A stretch of DNA of 64,000 nt, from the NCBI RefSeq assembly GCF_030068475.1, contig NZ_JAQOSP010000101.1, positions 1 through 64,000 of the forward strand. Direction: 5' to 3'. Both the position numbers and the translations under genes were made by a program. This document shows, in pieces, positions 51,856-62,716 of this stretch; positions within the stretch are counted from its first letter, which is position 1, and each line of letters opens with the position of its first letter. The notes under the pieces are model-generated. The model searched no databases and had not been told where the DNA came from. It saw only the letters and a list, made by a program, of their open reading frames with translations. Source of the DNA: Roseofilum acuticapitatum BLCC-M154 (lineage in GTDB: Bacteria; Cyanobacteriota; Cyanobacteriia; Cyanobacteriales; Desertifilaceae).

Positions 51856-52396
51856 TTTTTTCCTCACACACCACACCAATAACACGCGATATCATATTGC
51901 AGCATTTGCTTGCATGGCAATACTATGCCACAAAATCCCCAGATCGGTTGATGAAAATCATCCTCGGTTTACCTTCTTCCATCGCGGTCTGCAAGCAACA
52001 TAGATCGGTTTTGATTTTTGTGATATAATCCACTACTTTTTATATTCTCTCTTCTGGTCTTCTTGACCCCCCCGCAGAAATTAAACCGGATTGGGTAAAG
52101 AACTCGGTTCCCTTTTATGGTATCTTCAGATTGAACATGCTTCCTTGTTCCATTAAGGGCGATCGCCACTAGGTCAACCCCAAAGCAGTAGCTTTTTCTA
52201 CAATTTGGGAGGGGTCAAGTGGTAAATGACTGTCTATTCGATCCCTAATCCGGATCGAGTAAGATTTAGGAAAATGGGAGCAAGTTCTGTAGAGCAATTC
52301 AACTCGATCGGTCGTTTTCCAGTCGAGTTAAAGTCAAAATAAACATTCAGCATTTGCTTAAAAATACTTGGTTGAAGAAATAGAGGGCAAGACGAA
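51856..52396. promoter_or_regulatory. Shared upstream region of murC and gap2
   Basis: The 541-bp gap between the divergent murC and gap2 genes holds no convincing gene. Near gap2 an inverted repeat AACTCGA...TCGAGTT (about 52298-52328) is visible. Promoters for both genes are expected here but no box could be assigned with confidence. Confidence 0.4.
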
Positions 52397-53413
52397 GTGA
52401 TTAGAGTAGCAATTAATGGTTTTGGTCGGATTGGACGGAACTTCATGCGGTGCTGGGCAGGCAGAGAGAACAGCAACCTAGAAGTTGTAGGTATTAATGA
52501 TACTTCCGATCCCAGAACAAACGCTCATTTGCTTAAATATGACTCCATGTTGGGTACATTTAATGCAGAGATATCGGCGGATGAAAACTCCATAACGGTC
52601 AATGGTAAAACCGTCAAATGTGTTTCCGATCGCAACCCCCTAAACTTACCCTGGAAAGAATGGGGAGTTGATCTAGTTATTGAATCGACAGGTGTATTTG
52701 TAACCGAAGAAGGAGCATCAAAGCATATACAAGCGGGTGCGAAAAAGGTTTTAATTACGGCTCCTGGAAAGGGAGGGGGTATAGGAACTTTTGTTGTGGG
52801 TGTGAATGACTCACAATATCGGCATGAAGATTATAAAATCGTGAGTAATGCCAGTTGTACCACCAACTGCTTGTCTCCCTTTGCTAAAGTTCTGCATGAG
52901 AACTTTGGGATTATTAAGGGAACCATGACCACTACCCATAGTTATACGGGTGACCAACGGTTATTAGATGCTTCCCACCGGGATGTGCGTCGCGCTAGAG
53001 CAGCAGCTCTGAATATTGTGCCCACCTCGACTGGAGCGGCAAAAGCTGTGGCATTGGTGATTCCTGAACTCAAAGGAAAACTCAATGGTATTGCTATGCG
53101 GGTTCCCACTCCCAACGTATCTGTTGTAGATTTGGTGGTGCAAGTGGAGAAAAAGACCTTCGTAGAAGAGGTCAATGAAGTGCTGCAAGAGGCGGCGGAA
53201 GGCCCCCTGAAAGGAATTCTGGAATATAGCGATCTCCCCTTGGTTTCTTGTGACTATCGGGGTCATGATGCCTCTTCTATTGTGGATGCCAGCTTAACCA
53301 TGGTCATGGATGGCGATATGGTGAAAGTAATTGCCTGGTATGACAATGAGTGGGGTTATTCTCAACGGGTTGTGGATCTGGCTGAAGTGGTAGCCAAGAA
53401 TTGGCAAGCCTAG
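52397..53413 (+). CDS. gap2: Type I glyceraldehyde-3-phosphate dehydrogenase (photosynthetic, gap2 type)
   Basis: This 338-residue enzyme has [18 protein letters not shown] for NAD(P) binding, catalytic Cys154 in SNASCTTNC, and the C-terminal [16 protein letters not shown]. The length and the [20 protein letters not shown] region are those of cyanobacterial gap2, which uses NADP(H) or NAD(H) in the Calvin cycle. The start is GTG (52397), the only start that gives the normal N-terminus. A strong terminator follows. Confidence 0.96.
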   Translation: MIRVAINGFGRIGRNFMRCWAGRENSNLEVVGINDTSDPRTNAHLLKYDSMLGTFNAEISADENSITVNGKTVKCVSDRNPLNLPWKEWGVDLVIESTGVFVTEEGASKHIQAGAKKVLITAPGKGGGIGTFVVGVNDSQYRHEDYKIVSNASCTTNCLSPFAKVLHENFGIIKGTMTTTHSYTGDQRLLDASHRDVRRARAAALNIVPTSTGAAKAVALVIPELKGKLNGIAMRVPTPNVSVVDLVVQVEKKTFVEEVNEVLQEAAEGPLKGILEYSDLPLVSCDYRGHDASSIVDASLTMVMDGDMVKVIAWYDNEWGYSQRVVDLAEVVAKNWQA

Positions 53414-53447
53414 AACGATTTACTCCATTGCTCATCGACTCCATAAC

Positions 53448-54446
53448 TTAATTAAAATGTTGGAAACCCCAACTCGACCTTAGATCGAAGTTGGGGTTTT
53501 GTTTATCTTCTGGGGTTGAATCATCAATCAGTTCAATGCGATCGCCAGAAATCAGTTCTCCAATAATAGCGGCATCTTCTCCGAGTTGCTCGACAAAAGG
53601 ATGGGCGATTTCTGGAGATAAACACAGGACTAACTCAAAATCTTCTCCCCCATACAACGCCCAATGGCGAATCTGTTCTGGGGAAAGCACGGCGGTTAAG
53701 CCGTGAGCAGTGGGAATCTGATTCAGATGAATCCTCGCGCCTACTCCACTAGCACGACAAAGTTGCTCTAAGGCATCCGCCAAGCCATCACTACTATCCA
53801 TTCCGGCGATTCGTTGGGGATTTAAATCCCAGAGGAGCGGTAAGACATCGAGACGGGGTTGGGGATATTGATGAGCTTTAATTAATCGTTGGCGATCGCC
53901 GGGTGACAAGGCTGTAGACCATTCGGGATTTAACAAACATTCTAAGCCAGCGCGGGAGGCTCCATGAACCCCGGTGACGACAATCTGATCCCCAGGTTTT
54001 CCGGTATGGCGTTGACAGAGGTTATGGGGTTGGACTTGCCCCAAAGCGGTAATACTGAGGGCAATAACGGGCGATCGCACCACATCACCCCCTATAATCG
54101 CAGTTTCATAGGGTTGTAAACAGTCACTCATCCCTTGATAAAGGGACTCTACCCACTCTACATCGACCTCCCCCATCAAACTTAACCCCACAGCGATCCC
54201 AATCGGAGAAGCCCCCATCGCCGCTAAATCCGATAAATTCGCCGCCACTGCTCGCCATCCTACGGCATGGGGGGGGGTGGTGCGATCGCTAAAATGGACT
54301 CCATCGACCAACACATCCGTTGTCACCACCATCCTATATCCCGGATCGAGATCCACCACTGCCCCATCATCCCCCACTCGATGGGCAGCGCAAAATCGGA
54401 AGAGACGCTGCAAAAGCCCCTGTTCTCCTATTTCTTTAACCTTCAT
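53448..54446 (-). CDS. thiL: Thiamine-monophosphate kinase
   Basis: This 332-residue enzyme makes thiamine diphosphate from thiamine monophosphate. Motifs: GDDGAVVDLDPGYRMVVTTD for metal and ATP binding, VGWRAVAANLSDLAAMGASP, AIIGGDVVRSP and MDSSDGLADALEQLC, with GEDFELVLC near the end. The last codons coincide with the terminator hairpin of gap2, so the convergent genes share this sequence. Confidence 0.95.
   Translation of the reverse strand: MKVKEIGEQGLLQRLFRFCAAHRVGDDGAVVDLDPGYRMVVTTDVLVDGVHFSDRTTPPHAVGWRAVAANLSDLAAMGASPIGIAVGLSLMGEVDVEWVESLYQGMSDCLQPYETAIIGGDVVRSPVIALSITALGQVQPHNLCQRHTGKPGDQIVVTGVHGASRAGLECLLNPEWSTALSPGDRQRLIKAHQYPQPRLDVLPLLWDLNPQRIAGMDSSDGLADALEQLCRASGVGARIHLNQIPTAHGLTAVLSPEQIRHWALYGGEDFELVLCLSPEIAHPFVEQLGEDAAIIGELISGDRIELIDDSTPEDKQNPNFDLRSSWGFQHFN
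53465..53504 (+). terminator. Terminator of gap2 embedded in the end of thiL
   Basis: AACCCCAACT (53465-53474) pairs with AGTTGGGGTT (53489-53498) and TTTTGTTT follows. It is 52 bp after the gap2 stop codon and lies within the last coding part of thiL on the other strand. Confidence 0.9.
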
Positions 54447-54494
54447 ACCTCGTCGTAAACTATTAAAAGCGTCTTCTATACTTTAAACCCTGAC

Positions 54495-55034
54495 ATGATC
54501 GGCGAAAACCCTGCCTTAACTCCCCTACTGATTCTCACCCTGCTGTTGTGTATTGGTCTCTTCTTCTTTATCAGAGCATCTGTTAAAGAGCGCACCGAAG
54601 AAATGACCTTCATGACTAAGGCTTCTGAAGAAGAACTGCTTCCCCAACTGCAAGACTATTTTGACCGCCGAGCTTACCAGGTTACCGCTCTAGACAGTCA
54701 AACCCAGAAAATTACCCTAGAAGGAACCGTTAAACCCAGTTGGTTTTTGGCCATCTTTCTCTCTTTTTTAGCTGCCCTGGGCCTGCTTTGTGCTAACCTA
54801 GTTTTTTCAACCCTCTGGTCTAACTTTCCCCCAATCCTGTGGATGGCTGTCTTGCTTGCCCCTGCTGCGGGCCTTTTCTACTGGAAGGGCGCTTATCGCA
54901 CCGAACAAGTAGAACTACAAGTACAACCCCTGGAGGAGCCAACTCAAACGGCCCAAAATCTCATTGCTGTTAAAGCACACCGAGATGAACTGGCTGAGTT
55001 CGAGAAAGCCTTCCATTCTTTGCTCTCTGAGTGA
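54495..55034 (+). CDS. CCB1-like cofactor assembly protein of complex C (cytochrome b6 haem)
   Basis: This 179-residue membrane protein has three helices (ALTPLLILTLLLCIGLFFFI, SWFLAIFLSFLAALGLLCA and ILWMAVLLAPAAGLFYW) with a small soluble domain between the first and second. It matches the cyanobacterial DUF3529 family, homologous to CCB1, which helps attach haem ci covalently to cytochrome b6 in the b6f complex. The specific role is inferred from family naming. Confidence 0.8.
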   Translation: MIGENPALTPLLILTLLLCIGLFFFIRASVKERTEEMTFMTKASEEELLPQLQDYFDRRAYQVTALDSQTQKITLEGTVKPSWFLAIFLSFLAALGLLCANLVFSTLWSNFPPILWMAVLLAPAAGLFYWKGAYRTEQVELQVQPLEEPTQTAQNLIAVKAHRDELAEFEKAFHSLLSE

Positions 55035-55126
55035 GGCAGAGTTTGATCGAAAACTCCGCCCCATCAGAATCTCTGATTGACCTGAAGCTTGACACGCTGC
55101 TATCCGATCGGATAATGTTTATCAGC

Positions 55127-55456
55127 TTATTTGGCTTCAGTTACGCGGGTTCCCAGCAGTATGGATGAGGGTTGAAGCTCATCGGGATGTTTGAGACTGG
55201 GAAACAGAAAATGGTTTTCCTCAACATATTGAGCGCCAAATAAACCTTTTTCTGCCCAGAAATACCGATCTGTGGTATGCTCGTTCCGCTTGACCAACAA
55301 TAAAGCGGGTGGGATAATCCCTTGGGCACGAATGAATTTTCGTGCTGCTGTTACGGGTTTATCTTCGCCGCTTTCAATGCTATACTGAGGAACTTGTTCG
55401 AGGATGCGTCGCCCTTCTTGACGACGACGGCTTTTGCGCTTACGTCTCCTAGCCAA
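55127..55456 (-). CDS. DUF3155 protein
   Basis: This is a 109-residue basic protein of the cyanobacteria-specific DUF3155 family: a very basic start (ARRRKRKSRRRQEGRR), then ILEQVPQYSIESGEDKPVTA, FIRAQGIIPPALLLVKRNEH and RYFWAEKGLFGAQYVEENHF. The function is unknown. The start is TTG (55456), supported by a strong ribosome site, GGGGAGGT, eight bases upstream; no ATG is available at the conserved N-terminus. Confidence 0.9.
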   Translation of the reverse strand: MARRRKRKSRRRQEGRRILEQVPQYSIESGEDKPVTAARKFIRAQGIIPPALLLVKRNEHTTDRYFWAEKGLFGAQYVEENHFLFPSLKHPDELQPSSILLGTRVTEAK

Positions 55457-55739
55457 ATGTCCTTACCTCCCCTTTTAGCAGACAGATGTAGTTGTGGTTA
55501 CAAAATACGTGCAGATTATATCGGTTTATATGAAAAAAATCAATCAGTCTTAAGATAAATCAACAAAGTTCCCTAATCATAGGGGTTTGATCCCTGTGAA
55601 GATCCCCATTAAGTCTCCCCAGTTAATCCCCCTGAAAACCCCTAAGCGACTACAATAGGAAAGAAGGAATTGCGCGTTAGTCGGACTGAAGTCTCTAATG
55701 TTGTGGATTCCTAACGTCCCTGTTTAAGTTCTATTCCTC

Positions 55740-57014
55740 ATGTTAAGGCCTGCCAGTTCGGAATTTATTGAACTGTGTCGATCGCAAATCTCCTTGCTGA
55801 CCCAGTGCTTGGGAGCATCTTTAAGTGCAGTTTATCTAACGGAACACCATTTAGACCGGTCGTTTACCCAACCGATCCCGATCGCCGCTTACCCGGATCG
55901 GTCAACCCTCTGGAAAGAGTTGGCTGAGATCCCGTTGCTTCCCTATGAGGGACAAGGACTGCCTTCTTTGCCCGATTCCCTCAATCCTAAGCCAGAATCA
56001 GCCGACTCTGAAGTATTGCCCCAATCCCACCAATTGATTCTCCCGCTCGTCAAACAAAAAATGTTGATGGGCTTTTTAGTCACTCAACGGCAAGATCGGC
56101 AATGGAATGACTTAGAGCGAGAACAGATCCAACAAATTACGAATACTCTGGCGATCGCCTGTTTGTTAGATCAACGGGGACAATGGTCTGAACACCGCTA
56201 TCAACAGCAAACCGAGCTACAAAGCAAGCGTCATGAACTCTTTCATAATTTTCTGCATCAATTCCGCAACCCCTTAACGGCCCTGAAAACCTTTGGAAAA
56301 CTGTTGCTGAAACGATTGCCTGCTGCCGATCCCAATCGGGCGATCGCCGAAAATATACTCCGTGAAACGACTCGCCTCCAGGATTTGCTGCACTATTTTA
56401 ACCAATCCATAGATGCCCTAGAACTATCCGGTAACCGCCTTGATGGGGATCGTCCATCAGAACAGCGACTCTTGAGCGCAACCCCTGCCCCTGTGGCTCA
56501 ACTTCCACCTTCTCTGGGGGAAATCTCCCTCAAGCTTGAATCTTGCGCGATTGAAGAGATTTTAGCTTCTCTGTTACCTTCAATTGAGGCGATCGCCCAA
56601 GAGAAAGGCCTCAACTTTAATTGTCAGATTTCACCTGATTTACCCCTAATTGAAGTCGATCCTACCGCGCTAACGGAAGTTTTAAATAACCTCTTAGAAA
56701 ATGGGATCAAATACACCCCAGCACCAGGAACCCTTTACCTACAGGTGACCGCTCACAACACCCAAAATCAACTGTTAATTGCCATTAGCGACACCGGCCC
56801 AGGCATTCCCCCAGCAGATATTACAGAGGTCTTTAAGCGCCATTATCGCGGCGTTCAGAGCCAGGGAGCAATTCCCGGAACCGGTTTGGGTTTGGCGATC
56901 GCCAAAGACTTAACCGAACAAATGCAAGGGACAATTAAAGTCTTTAGTCCAGCCGCCTATCCACCTCAAGCGACTCAAGGGACAACCTTTGTAGTCAGTT
57001 TACCCATTCCCTAA
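55740..57014 (+). CDS. Sensor histidine kinase with GAF-like input domain
   Basis: This 424-residue soluble kinase has an N-terminal GAF-like region (LTQCLGASLSAVYLTEHHL to QQITNTLAIACLL). The HisKA-type dimerisation helix carries phospho-acceptor His173 in FLHQFRNPLTALKTFGKLLL, then the HATPase domain: N box LNNLLENGIKYTP, G1 DTGPGIPPAD and G2 GTGLGLAIAKDL. There is no membrane anchor and no response regulator gene nearby. The signal is unknown. Confidence 0.92.
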   Translation: MLRPASSEFIELCRSQISLLTQCLGASLSAVYLTEHHLDRSFTQPIPIAAYPDRSTLWKELAEIPLLPYEGQGLPSLPDSLNPKPESADSEVLPQSHQLILPLVKQKMLMGFLVTQRQDRQWNDLEREQIQQITNTLAIACLLDQRGQWSEHRYQQQTELQSKRHELFHNFLHQFRNPLTALKTFGKLLLKRLPAADPNRAIAENILRETTRLQDLLHYFNQSIDALELSGNRLDGDRPSEQRLLSATPAPVAQLPPSLGEISLKLESCAIEEILASLLPSIEAIAQEKGLNFNCQISPDLPLIEVDPTALTEVLNNLLENGIKYTPAPGTLYLQVTAHNTQNQLLIAISDTGPGIPPADITEVFKRHYRGVQSQGAIPGTGLGLAIAKDLTEQMQGTIKVFSPAAYPPQATQGTTFVVSLPIP

Positions 57015-57048
57015 CTCAATAATAGAGGGATCTTAGGTTGAGTTTTTT
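57013..57048 (+). terminator. Terminator of the histidine kinase gene
   Basis: AACTCAA (57013-57019) pairs with TTGAGTT (57038-57044), followed by a T run. It overlaps the kinase stop codon and the last codons of the convergent transporter gene. Confidence 0.75.
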
Positions 57049-57911
57049 TGCTCTTGTTTAGCTAGTTTCTTCTGGTAGAGATTGGAGTAAATCGCCCCAG
57101 CTAAGGAAGAGAATAACGCATAGGTGGCGATCGCCCCTACCATTCCCGGATCGGTAAAGTTAGCCGCAGCAATAGTCAGGGCAAGTCCCGCATTACGAGT
57201 GCTATTCGCCACAGCAATCGTCAGACGGCTTTCCGGTTCCGGCCCCCCCAGGAAATGTCCAATCAGCAAACAGGAGGCAGCAAAAAGCACCGCACCCAGA
57301 ACCGGCAGCACCCCTGCGGTCAGCACTTCCGGCAACGCAATTGTTAGAATGACGAGCAACATTCCTAGAAGTAAAAAGCTACCTAGTTTAAAGACCGGTT
57401 GCTTCAAATCCTCCGCCAAATCTGGCAGCCACTCGTGAATGGCCAAACCTACCGAGATGGGAATAAATTGAACTTGTGCCACTTGCTTAAACACCGTTGC
57501 CACATCAATCGTTACATTAGCTGGGTAGAGAGCTGAAATCCCACTCATCCAGATAGGGACAACTAGAACAGCCAACAGAGCTGTAGTCACTTGAAAACTA
57601 CCCGCCAAATCCGGCAGAGCGCGACCCTTGAGCAACTTACGGTAAATCATCGGTGCGCCAGGACAAATGGCCATGGTAGCCAAACCAAGTCGCACGGAAA
57701 AACTCATGGGAATCATCAGCTCAATTATCATCGCGGCTAAGGGAACGAAGATAAATGAGGCTAATAAACAGCGAATCAGTAGATTGGGTTTTCGCCACAG
57801 TAGCGACAGGTTCTTATATCCCTGAGAAAGCCCAATCGATAGCATCAGAATGAATAGGGTGAGTTGAGCATAGCTGCTCAAAATGGCTTGGATATCGAGG
57901 TCAATAGACAT
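57033..57911 (-). CDS. Bile acid:sodium symporter (BASS) family transporter
   Basis: This 292-residue membrane protein has nine or ten predicted helices. Family features: LTLFILMLSIGLSQGYKNLS, MAICPGAPMIYRKLLKGRAL, and the ANSTRNAGLALTIAAANF region of the sodium-binding crossing. Its substrate is unknown: BASS members move bicarbonate, pyruvate, pantothenate or bile-acid-like anions. It differs from BicA and SbtA and from named BASS proteins I know. It is downstream of glsF on the same strand but separated by a palindromic repeat. Confidence 0.85.
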   Translation of the reverse strand: MSIDLDIQAILSSYAQLTLFILMLSIGLSQGYKNLSLLWRKPNLLIRCLLASFIFVPLAAMIIELMIPMSFSVRLGLATMAICPGAPMIYRKLLKGRALPDLAGSFQVTTALLAVLVVPIWMSGISALYPANVTIDVATVFKQVAQVQFIPISVGLAIHEWLPDLAEDLKQPVFKLGSFLLLGMLLVILTIALPEVLTAGVLPVLGAVLFAASCLLIGHFLGGPEPESRLTIAVANSTRNAGLALTIAAANFTDPGMVGAIATYALFSSLAGAIYSNLYQKKLAKQEQKNST

Positions 57912-57950
57912 AATATCAAGTAAAAATTAAACCTTAAAAAGTGACAGCAT

Positions 57951-57977
57951 GGTGCGTTACGCTTTCGCTAACGCACC
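57951..57977. repeat. Perfect short palindrome between glsF and the BASS gene
   Basis: GGTGCGTTA and TAACGCACC (9-bp arms) flank CGCTTTCGC, followed by CTAC. The sequence belongs to the widespread GGTGCGTTA intergenic repeats of cyanobacteria and could also act as a weak terminator for glsF. Confidence 0.8.
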
Positions 57978-57994
57978 CTACTTTTAACTGTCAA

Positions 57995-60900
57995 TTAGGC
58001 CTGAACCGCCACCTTATCCGTAACCGGATTATCCGTCACTTCTGGAGAATTCGCTTCGGAAGGGGGAACCACTTGCCAGAACTTAGGTAGATAGGTTTCC
58101 CAATTCTCTAAAATCCGTTTTGCCTTCGGACTTCCGGTGCGGGAGTGATGGGACTCAATCAACTCTCGCAGAGAACTTGCACCTACCGAAGAGGTCACCC
58201 GTTGGATAGAGACAATTTCGGTATTAATTTTTTCCGAGAAATGTTCATCTTCATCCAGGATATAGGCTAGTCCTCCGGTCATGCCTGCGCCCACATTGCG
58301 CCCAGTTGCTCCGAGAACCACAACCACACCGCCAGTCATATATTCGCAACAATGGTCGCCTGCGCCTTCGATAACGGCTCGGCCGAGGGAGTTGCGGACG
58401 GCAAACCGCTCTCCGGCTTGACCATTGGCAAACAGGATGCCGCCGGTTGCTCCATAGAGACAGGTGTTGCCGACAATGACATTTTCCGAGGGGTCAAATG
58501 TGGCATTCGTTGCTGGAACGATAACAATTTCGCCGCCATGCATTCCTTTACCCACATAGTCATTGGCATCTCCTGTTAGGTGGAGGTGCATTCCAGGTAA
58601 ATTAAACGCGCCAAAACTTTGGCCGGCATTTCCGGTAAAGGAGAGTTTCAGCTCTCCGGTAAAGCCGCTATTGCCATAGCGACGGGCAATTTCCCCAGAA
58701 ATTCGCGCACCCACGGAACGGTCAGTGTTGACGATTTCCCAGGTTTTGCTCACTTGGGTTTGCTGCTCGATCGCCTGTTTGATCTCCCCGTCGGCTAGAA
58801 TTTCGTCATCTAGAACCGGGCCATTGGAGTGAACCGGGCCATGATCGAGCCAACTGCGATCGCCTGTCGTATCCGGCAGATCATCAATGAGCGATCGCAC
58901 ATGGATATGATTGGTTTTGGTTAACTTCACATCCCGTACTTGCAACAAGTCAGCCCGACCAATAACGTCACTTAAAGAACGATAACCCAACCGAGCCAAC
59001 AGTTGGCGCACTTCCTCAGCCACAAAATAGAAGAAATTGACCACATGGCCGGGAACACCGGTGAACTTCTGGCGCAGTCTCTCCTGTTGGGTTGCTACTC
59101 CTACGGGGCAATTATTGGTGTGGCAGATGCGAGCCATAATGCAGCCTTCCGCGATCATGGCAATGGAGCCAAACCCATATTCTTCAGCCCCCAGAAGTGC
59201 CGCCATCAGGACATCCCATCCGGTTTTTAGACCGCCATCGGCACGGAGTAAGACGCGATCGCGCAATCCATTTTCGATCAGCATCCGATGCACTTCAGTA
59301 ACTCCCAATTCCCAGGGAACGCCCGCATGTTTAATCGAACTGAGGGGACTCGCACCCGTTCCCCCATCATGGCCAGAAATTTGGATCACATCCGCATTGG
59401 CTTTGGCGACTCCACAGGCAACCGTACCAATACCCACTTCTGCCACCAGTTTGACGCTCACCCCTGCATTCGGATTAATTTGGTGCAGGTCAAAGATGAG
59501 CTGGGCTAAGTCCTCAATGGAATAAATATCATGGTGGGGAGGCGGAGAAATCAGAGGAACACCCGGTTTAGAGCGCCGCAACATGGCGATATAGGGACTC
59601 ACCTTTTTACCGGGAAGTTGACCCCCTTCACCCGGTTTCGCGCCCTGAGCCATCTTAATCTCAATCTGCTTGGCATTCATCAGATATTCGGGAGTCACCC
59701 CAAAGCGTCCCGAAGCCACCTGTTTAATGGCGCTGCTGGCCGTATCTCCGGTTTGTAGACCTTTGAGATGGGCAAAACTCGTGCTATTGCCTTCACCATC
59801 GACATCATTGAGGATGGTATAGCGTAGGGAATCTTCGCCGCCTTCTCCAGAGTTAGACTTGCCACCAATACGGTTCATGGCGATCGCCAAGGTCTCATGG
59901 GCTTCCCGGCCCAAGGATCCTAGGGACATGCCCCCGGTACAGAAGCGCTTAACGATACTTTCGACCGGTTCCACGTCTTCAAGGGGGATGGGTTGGGTAT
60001 CGGGGCGAAACTCCAACAAGTCCCGCAAAGCGCAGGGGGGACGCTCTTGGAGGATGTTTTGATAGAGCTGGTAATGATCGTAACCTTCCAGGTTGGGTTT
60101 ACCGTTTTCACCGCCAGAGGTAAGGGCGGGTTCACGGGATTTTTGGTCATCCAACCCAGATGTTGGTGAACCCGCCCCTACAGCGCGAACGGCCTTATGC
60201 AATGCCTTGGACATTTCCGGCGAATTCATGTGATATTCTAAGCCGGTGCGGTACTGGATAAAGCCGCGATTTTCCAGTTTTTTGCCGTCGAGTTCTGGGA
60301 ATGCTTTGGCGTGGAATTGCAGCGTTTCTTGGGCCAACTCATCTAGGGATAAGCCACCGACTCTGCTGACTGTGCCTTCAAAGGCGAGATCGAGCAAGTC
60401 TTCCCCAATGCCGATCGCCTCAAAAATTTGCGCCCCATGATAGGAGGAAAGGAGAGAGATCCCCATTTTAGAGAGGATTTTCAGCAGTCCCAACTCGATC
60501 GCATGGCGGTAGTTGTTAAGGGCTTGTTCCATGGAAATTTTGGGCAGTTTTCCGCGCTCCATGAAGCCTTGGGTGCGATCGCTACTCCACCAATGGCGCA
60601 CGGTTTCTAAAGCCAAATAGGGACAAACGGCTGAAGCGCCATAACCGACTAAGCAGGCTACATGATGGGTACTCCAACATTGAGCGGTGTCTACCACAAT
60701 AGAGGTTTCACAGCGCAGTTTATTGCGAATCAGATGGTAATGAACCGCACCAGTGGCGACCATGGGAGGGATATAGGTTTGTTCTGGCGTAATGTTGCGG
60801 TCTGTGAGAACTACGACTTTCGCTCCTTCTCGGACTGCGGCATCTACGCGATCGCACAATTGGTCAATCGCCTCCTTCAAAGACTCTCCCACCGGGTAGA

Positions 60901-62716
60901 GCGTCGAAACTTCCCGCGCTTGCAACAGGGAATGCTCCAAAGTAGATAACTCCGCCTCACTTAAAATGGGCGTAGGAAGGCGCAATTGGGTGGTTTTGCG
61001 AGATTGAGGATCGAGTAAGTTCGGATGGTCACCCAAACGAATTTGCAAGGACATCACCAATTTTTCCCGCAGGGGGTCAATGGGGGGGTTGGTGACCTGA
61101 GCGAAGCGCTGCTTAAAGTAGTCATACAGCACATGGGGCTTACTCGACAGCACCGCCAAGGGAATATCATCGCCCATGCAGAAGGTTGGCTCTTTGCCGG
61201 TTTCTGCCATCGCTTGCACCACCATGTCCACATCTTCGGAGGTATAGCCAAAGGCGGTTTGAGACTTGATCAGGGTTGCCTCATCCAGGTTCATATGGGT
61301 ATCCCAAGGCAGTTCATCGAGATCGTGGGTTCCCGCTTTCAACCATTCCCCATAGGGGTATTGACTGGCGACCTGTTGTTTAATTTCCCAGTTGTGCAGC
61401 ACCTGGTGGTTTTCTAGGTCAATGGCCATCATTTGTCCAGGGCCTAAACGACCTTTTTCAATAACCTCGGATTCATCGAGGAGGATGCTACCGGTTTCTG
61501 AGGCAATCACAATATAGCCGTCTTTGGTTAAGCTGTAGCGAGCCGGACGCAGACCATTGCGATCGAGGGCTGCACCCACATAGCGACCATCGCTAAACAC
61601 CAGAAGGGCTGGGCCATCCCAGGGTTCTTGGATACCCGCGTAGTATTCGTAAAAGTCGATAATTTCTTGATGGTCGTCGAGAGCGGGTTGATTGTGGAAG
61701 GCTTCGGGAACCAGGATCATTAAGGCTTCCATGGGGGTGCGTCCGGAGAGTACCATCAACTCGAAGACGTTATCGAGGTTAGCGGAGTCGGAGGCACTGC
61801 GGTTGGTCATGGGAAGCAGTTCTTTTAGGCGATCGCCCCATACAGGAGAGGTAAATTCTACCTCGCGAGTCCGCATCCAGTTCAAGTTGCCCAACAGGGT
61901 GTTAATCTCGCCATTGTGTCCCAACATCCGCAAAGGTTGCGCCAATGACCATCTAGGCATCGTATTTGTACTGAAGCGACGGTGAAAAATAGCATAACAA
62001 CTGGTGTAGAGCGGATTCTTTAGATCTAGGTAAAAGTCTCCCAGGATAACCGATCGTACCATGCCTTTGTACAGAATTTGGCGGGTAGAAAAGGAAACAA
62101 TATAAATATCGACTCCGGAGCGATCGGCATCTAAATGGGTTTTCTTCCGGGTCAAATACAACAGGCGTTCTAACTCCACTCCCGATAAATGAGGGGATTC
62201 TACCAGCAGTTGCTCAATTTGCGGTTCATTTTCCCTTGCTTGGGGGCCCAAAATCTCCAAGTTTACCGGCACTACCCGCCATCCAATGACCTTTAAGCCT
62301 TCTTCTTTCAGATGTTGCTCAAATAAGGCTTTGGCTTTATTTCGGGCTGCCCCATCTTGGGGTAAAAAGACCATTGCCACCCCCATGTGGCTAGGACTCG
62401 GTAGGGTAATACCTTCTTTCTGGCTCCAGTCTTGAAATAAGTCCCAGGGAATACCAGTCATCACCCCCGCACCATCTCCAGAGTCTTGGTCAGCGCTACA
62501 CCCTCCCCGATGTTCTAAGCAGGTTAACCCGGATAAGGCTTTGGTGATTAAATCATGGCTGGCGATGCCTTGGGGGTGAGCAATTACACCTACCCCGCAA
62601 GCATCTCGCTCTTCGGTGAGTTGGCGTAAAACTTTGGGTTCTCGTCCTGAAGTCCCTAGGTCGGAAGAGCCGGTCAGTGGGCGATGCAGTTGATCTTGAT
62701 TTAAGGTGTTGTCCAT
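57995..62716 (-). CDS. glsF: Ferredoxin-dependent glutamate synthase (GOGAT)
   Basis: This 1573-residue enzyme makes two glutamates from glutamine and 2-oxoglutarate. A short propeptide precedes the nucleophile Cys40 (from ATG 62716) in [16 protein letters not shown] glutamine amidotransferase domain, a central domain and an FMN-binding synthase domain follow; the [3Fe-4S] cysteines are in [19 protein letters not shown]. The GXGXG alpha-repeat domain ([20 protein letters not shown]) comes last. [21 protein letters not shown] and [22 protein letters not shown] match ferredoxin-type rather than NAD(P)H-type enzymes, and no gltD is near. The linker between the central and synthase domains carries a palindromic repeat read in frame (60120-60181). 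The ATG at 62716 is preferred to TTG at 62728. Confidence 0.93.
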   Translation of the reverse strand: MDNTLNQDQLHRPLTGSSDLGTSGREPKVLRQLTEERDACGVGVIAHPQGIASHDLITKALSGLTCLEHRGGCSADQDSGDGAGVMTGIPWDLFQDWSQKEGITLPSPSHMGVAMVFLPQDGAARNKAKALFEQHLKEEGLKVIGWRVVPVNLEILGPQARENEPQIEQLLVESPHLSGVELERLLYLTRKKTHLDADRSGVDIYIVSFSTRQILYKGMVRSVILGDFYLDLKNPLYTSCYAIFHRRFSTNTMPRWSLAQPLRMLGHNGEINTLLGNLNWMRTREVEFTSPVWGDRLKELLPMTNRSASDSANLDNVFELMVLSGRTPMEALMILVPEAFHNQPALDDHQEIIDFYEYYAGIQEPWDGPALLVFSDGRYVGAALDRNGLRPARYSLTKDGYIVIASETGSILLDESEVIEKGRLGPGQMMAIDLENHQVLHNWEIKQQVASQYPYGEWLKAGTHDLDELPWDTHMNLDEATLIKSQTAFGYTSEDVDMVVQAMAETGKEPTFCMGDDIPLAVLSSKPHVLYDYFKQRFAQVTNPPIDPLREKLVMSLQIRLGDHPNLLDPQSRKTTQLRLPTPILSEAELSTLEHSLLQAREVSTLYPVGESLKEAIDQLCDRVDAAVREGAKVVVLTDRNITPEQTYIPPMVATGAVHYHLIRNKLRCETSIVVDTAQCWSTHHVACLVGYGASAVCPYLALETVRHWWSSDRTQGFMERGKLPKISMEQALNNYRHAIELGLLKILSKMGISLLSSYHGAQIFEAIGIGEDLLDLAFEGTVSRVGGLSLDELAQETLQFHAKAFPELDGKKLENRGFIQYRTGLEYHMNSPEMSKALHKAVRAVGAGSPTSGLDDQKSREPALTSGGENGKPNLEGYDHYQLYQNILQERPPCALRDLLEFRPDTQPIPLEDVEPVESIVKRFCTGGMSLGSLGREAHETLAIAMNRIGGKSNSGEGGEDSLRYTILNDVDGEGNSTSFAHLKGLQTGDTASSAIKQVASGRFGVTPEYLMNAKQIEIKMAQGAKPGEGGQLPGKKVSPYIAMLRRSKPGVPLISPPPHHDIYSIEDLAQLIFDLHQINPNAGVSVKLVAEVGIGTVACGVAKANADVIQISGHDGGTGASPLSSIKHAGVPWELGVTEVHRMLIENGLRDRVLLRADGGLKTGWDVLMAALLGAEEYGFGSIAMIAEGCIMARICHTNNCPVGVATQQERLRQKFTGVPGHVVNFFYFVAEEVRQLLARLGYRSLSDVIGRADLLQVRDVKLTKTNHIHVRSLIDDLPDTTGDRSWLDHGPVHSNGPVLDDEILADGEIKQAIEQQTQVSKTWEIVNTDRSVGARISGEIARRYGNSGFTGELKLSFTGNAGQSFGAFNLPGMHLHLTGDANDYVGKGMHGGEIVIVPATNATFDPSENVIVGNTCLYGATGGILFANGQAGERFAVRNSLGRAVIEGAGDHCCEYMTGGVVVVLGATGRNVGAGMTGGLAYILDEDEHFSEKINTEIVSIQRVTSSVGASSLRELIESHHSRTGSPKAKRILENWETYLPKFWQVVPPSEANSPEVTDNPVTDKVAVQA
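60120..60181 (-). repeat. 62-bp palindromic repeat inserted in frame in glsF
   Basis: Terminal arms GTAGGGGCGGGTTCAC and GTGAACCCGCCCTTAC (one mismatch in 16) flank 30 bp. It matches the GGGGCGGGTT family at 32448, 33208 and 32357. Read on the minus strand it encodes about 20 residues, from [13 protein letters not shown] to REPALT, in the variable linker after [10 protein letters not shown], without breaking the frame. Confidence 0.85.

Noticed and set aside
58336-61985. Many frames antisense to glsF
   Set aside because: glsF is an essential, well-conserved enzyme on the minus strand; the other frames are incidental.
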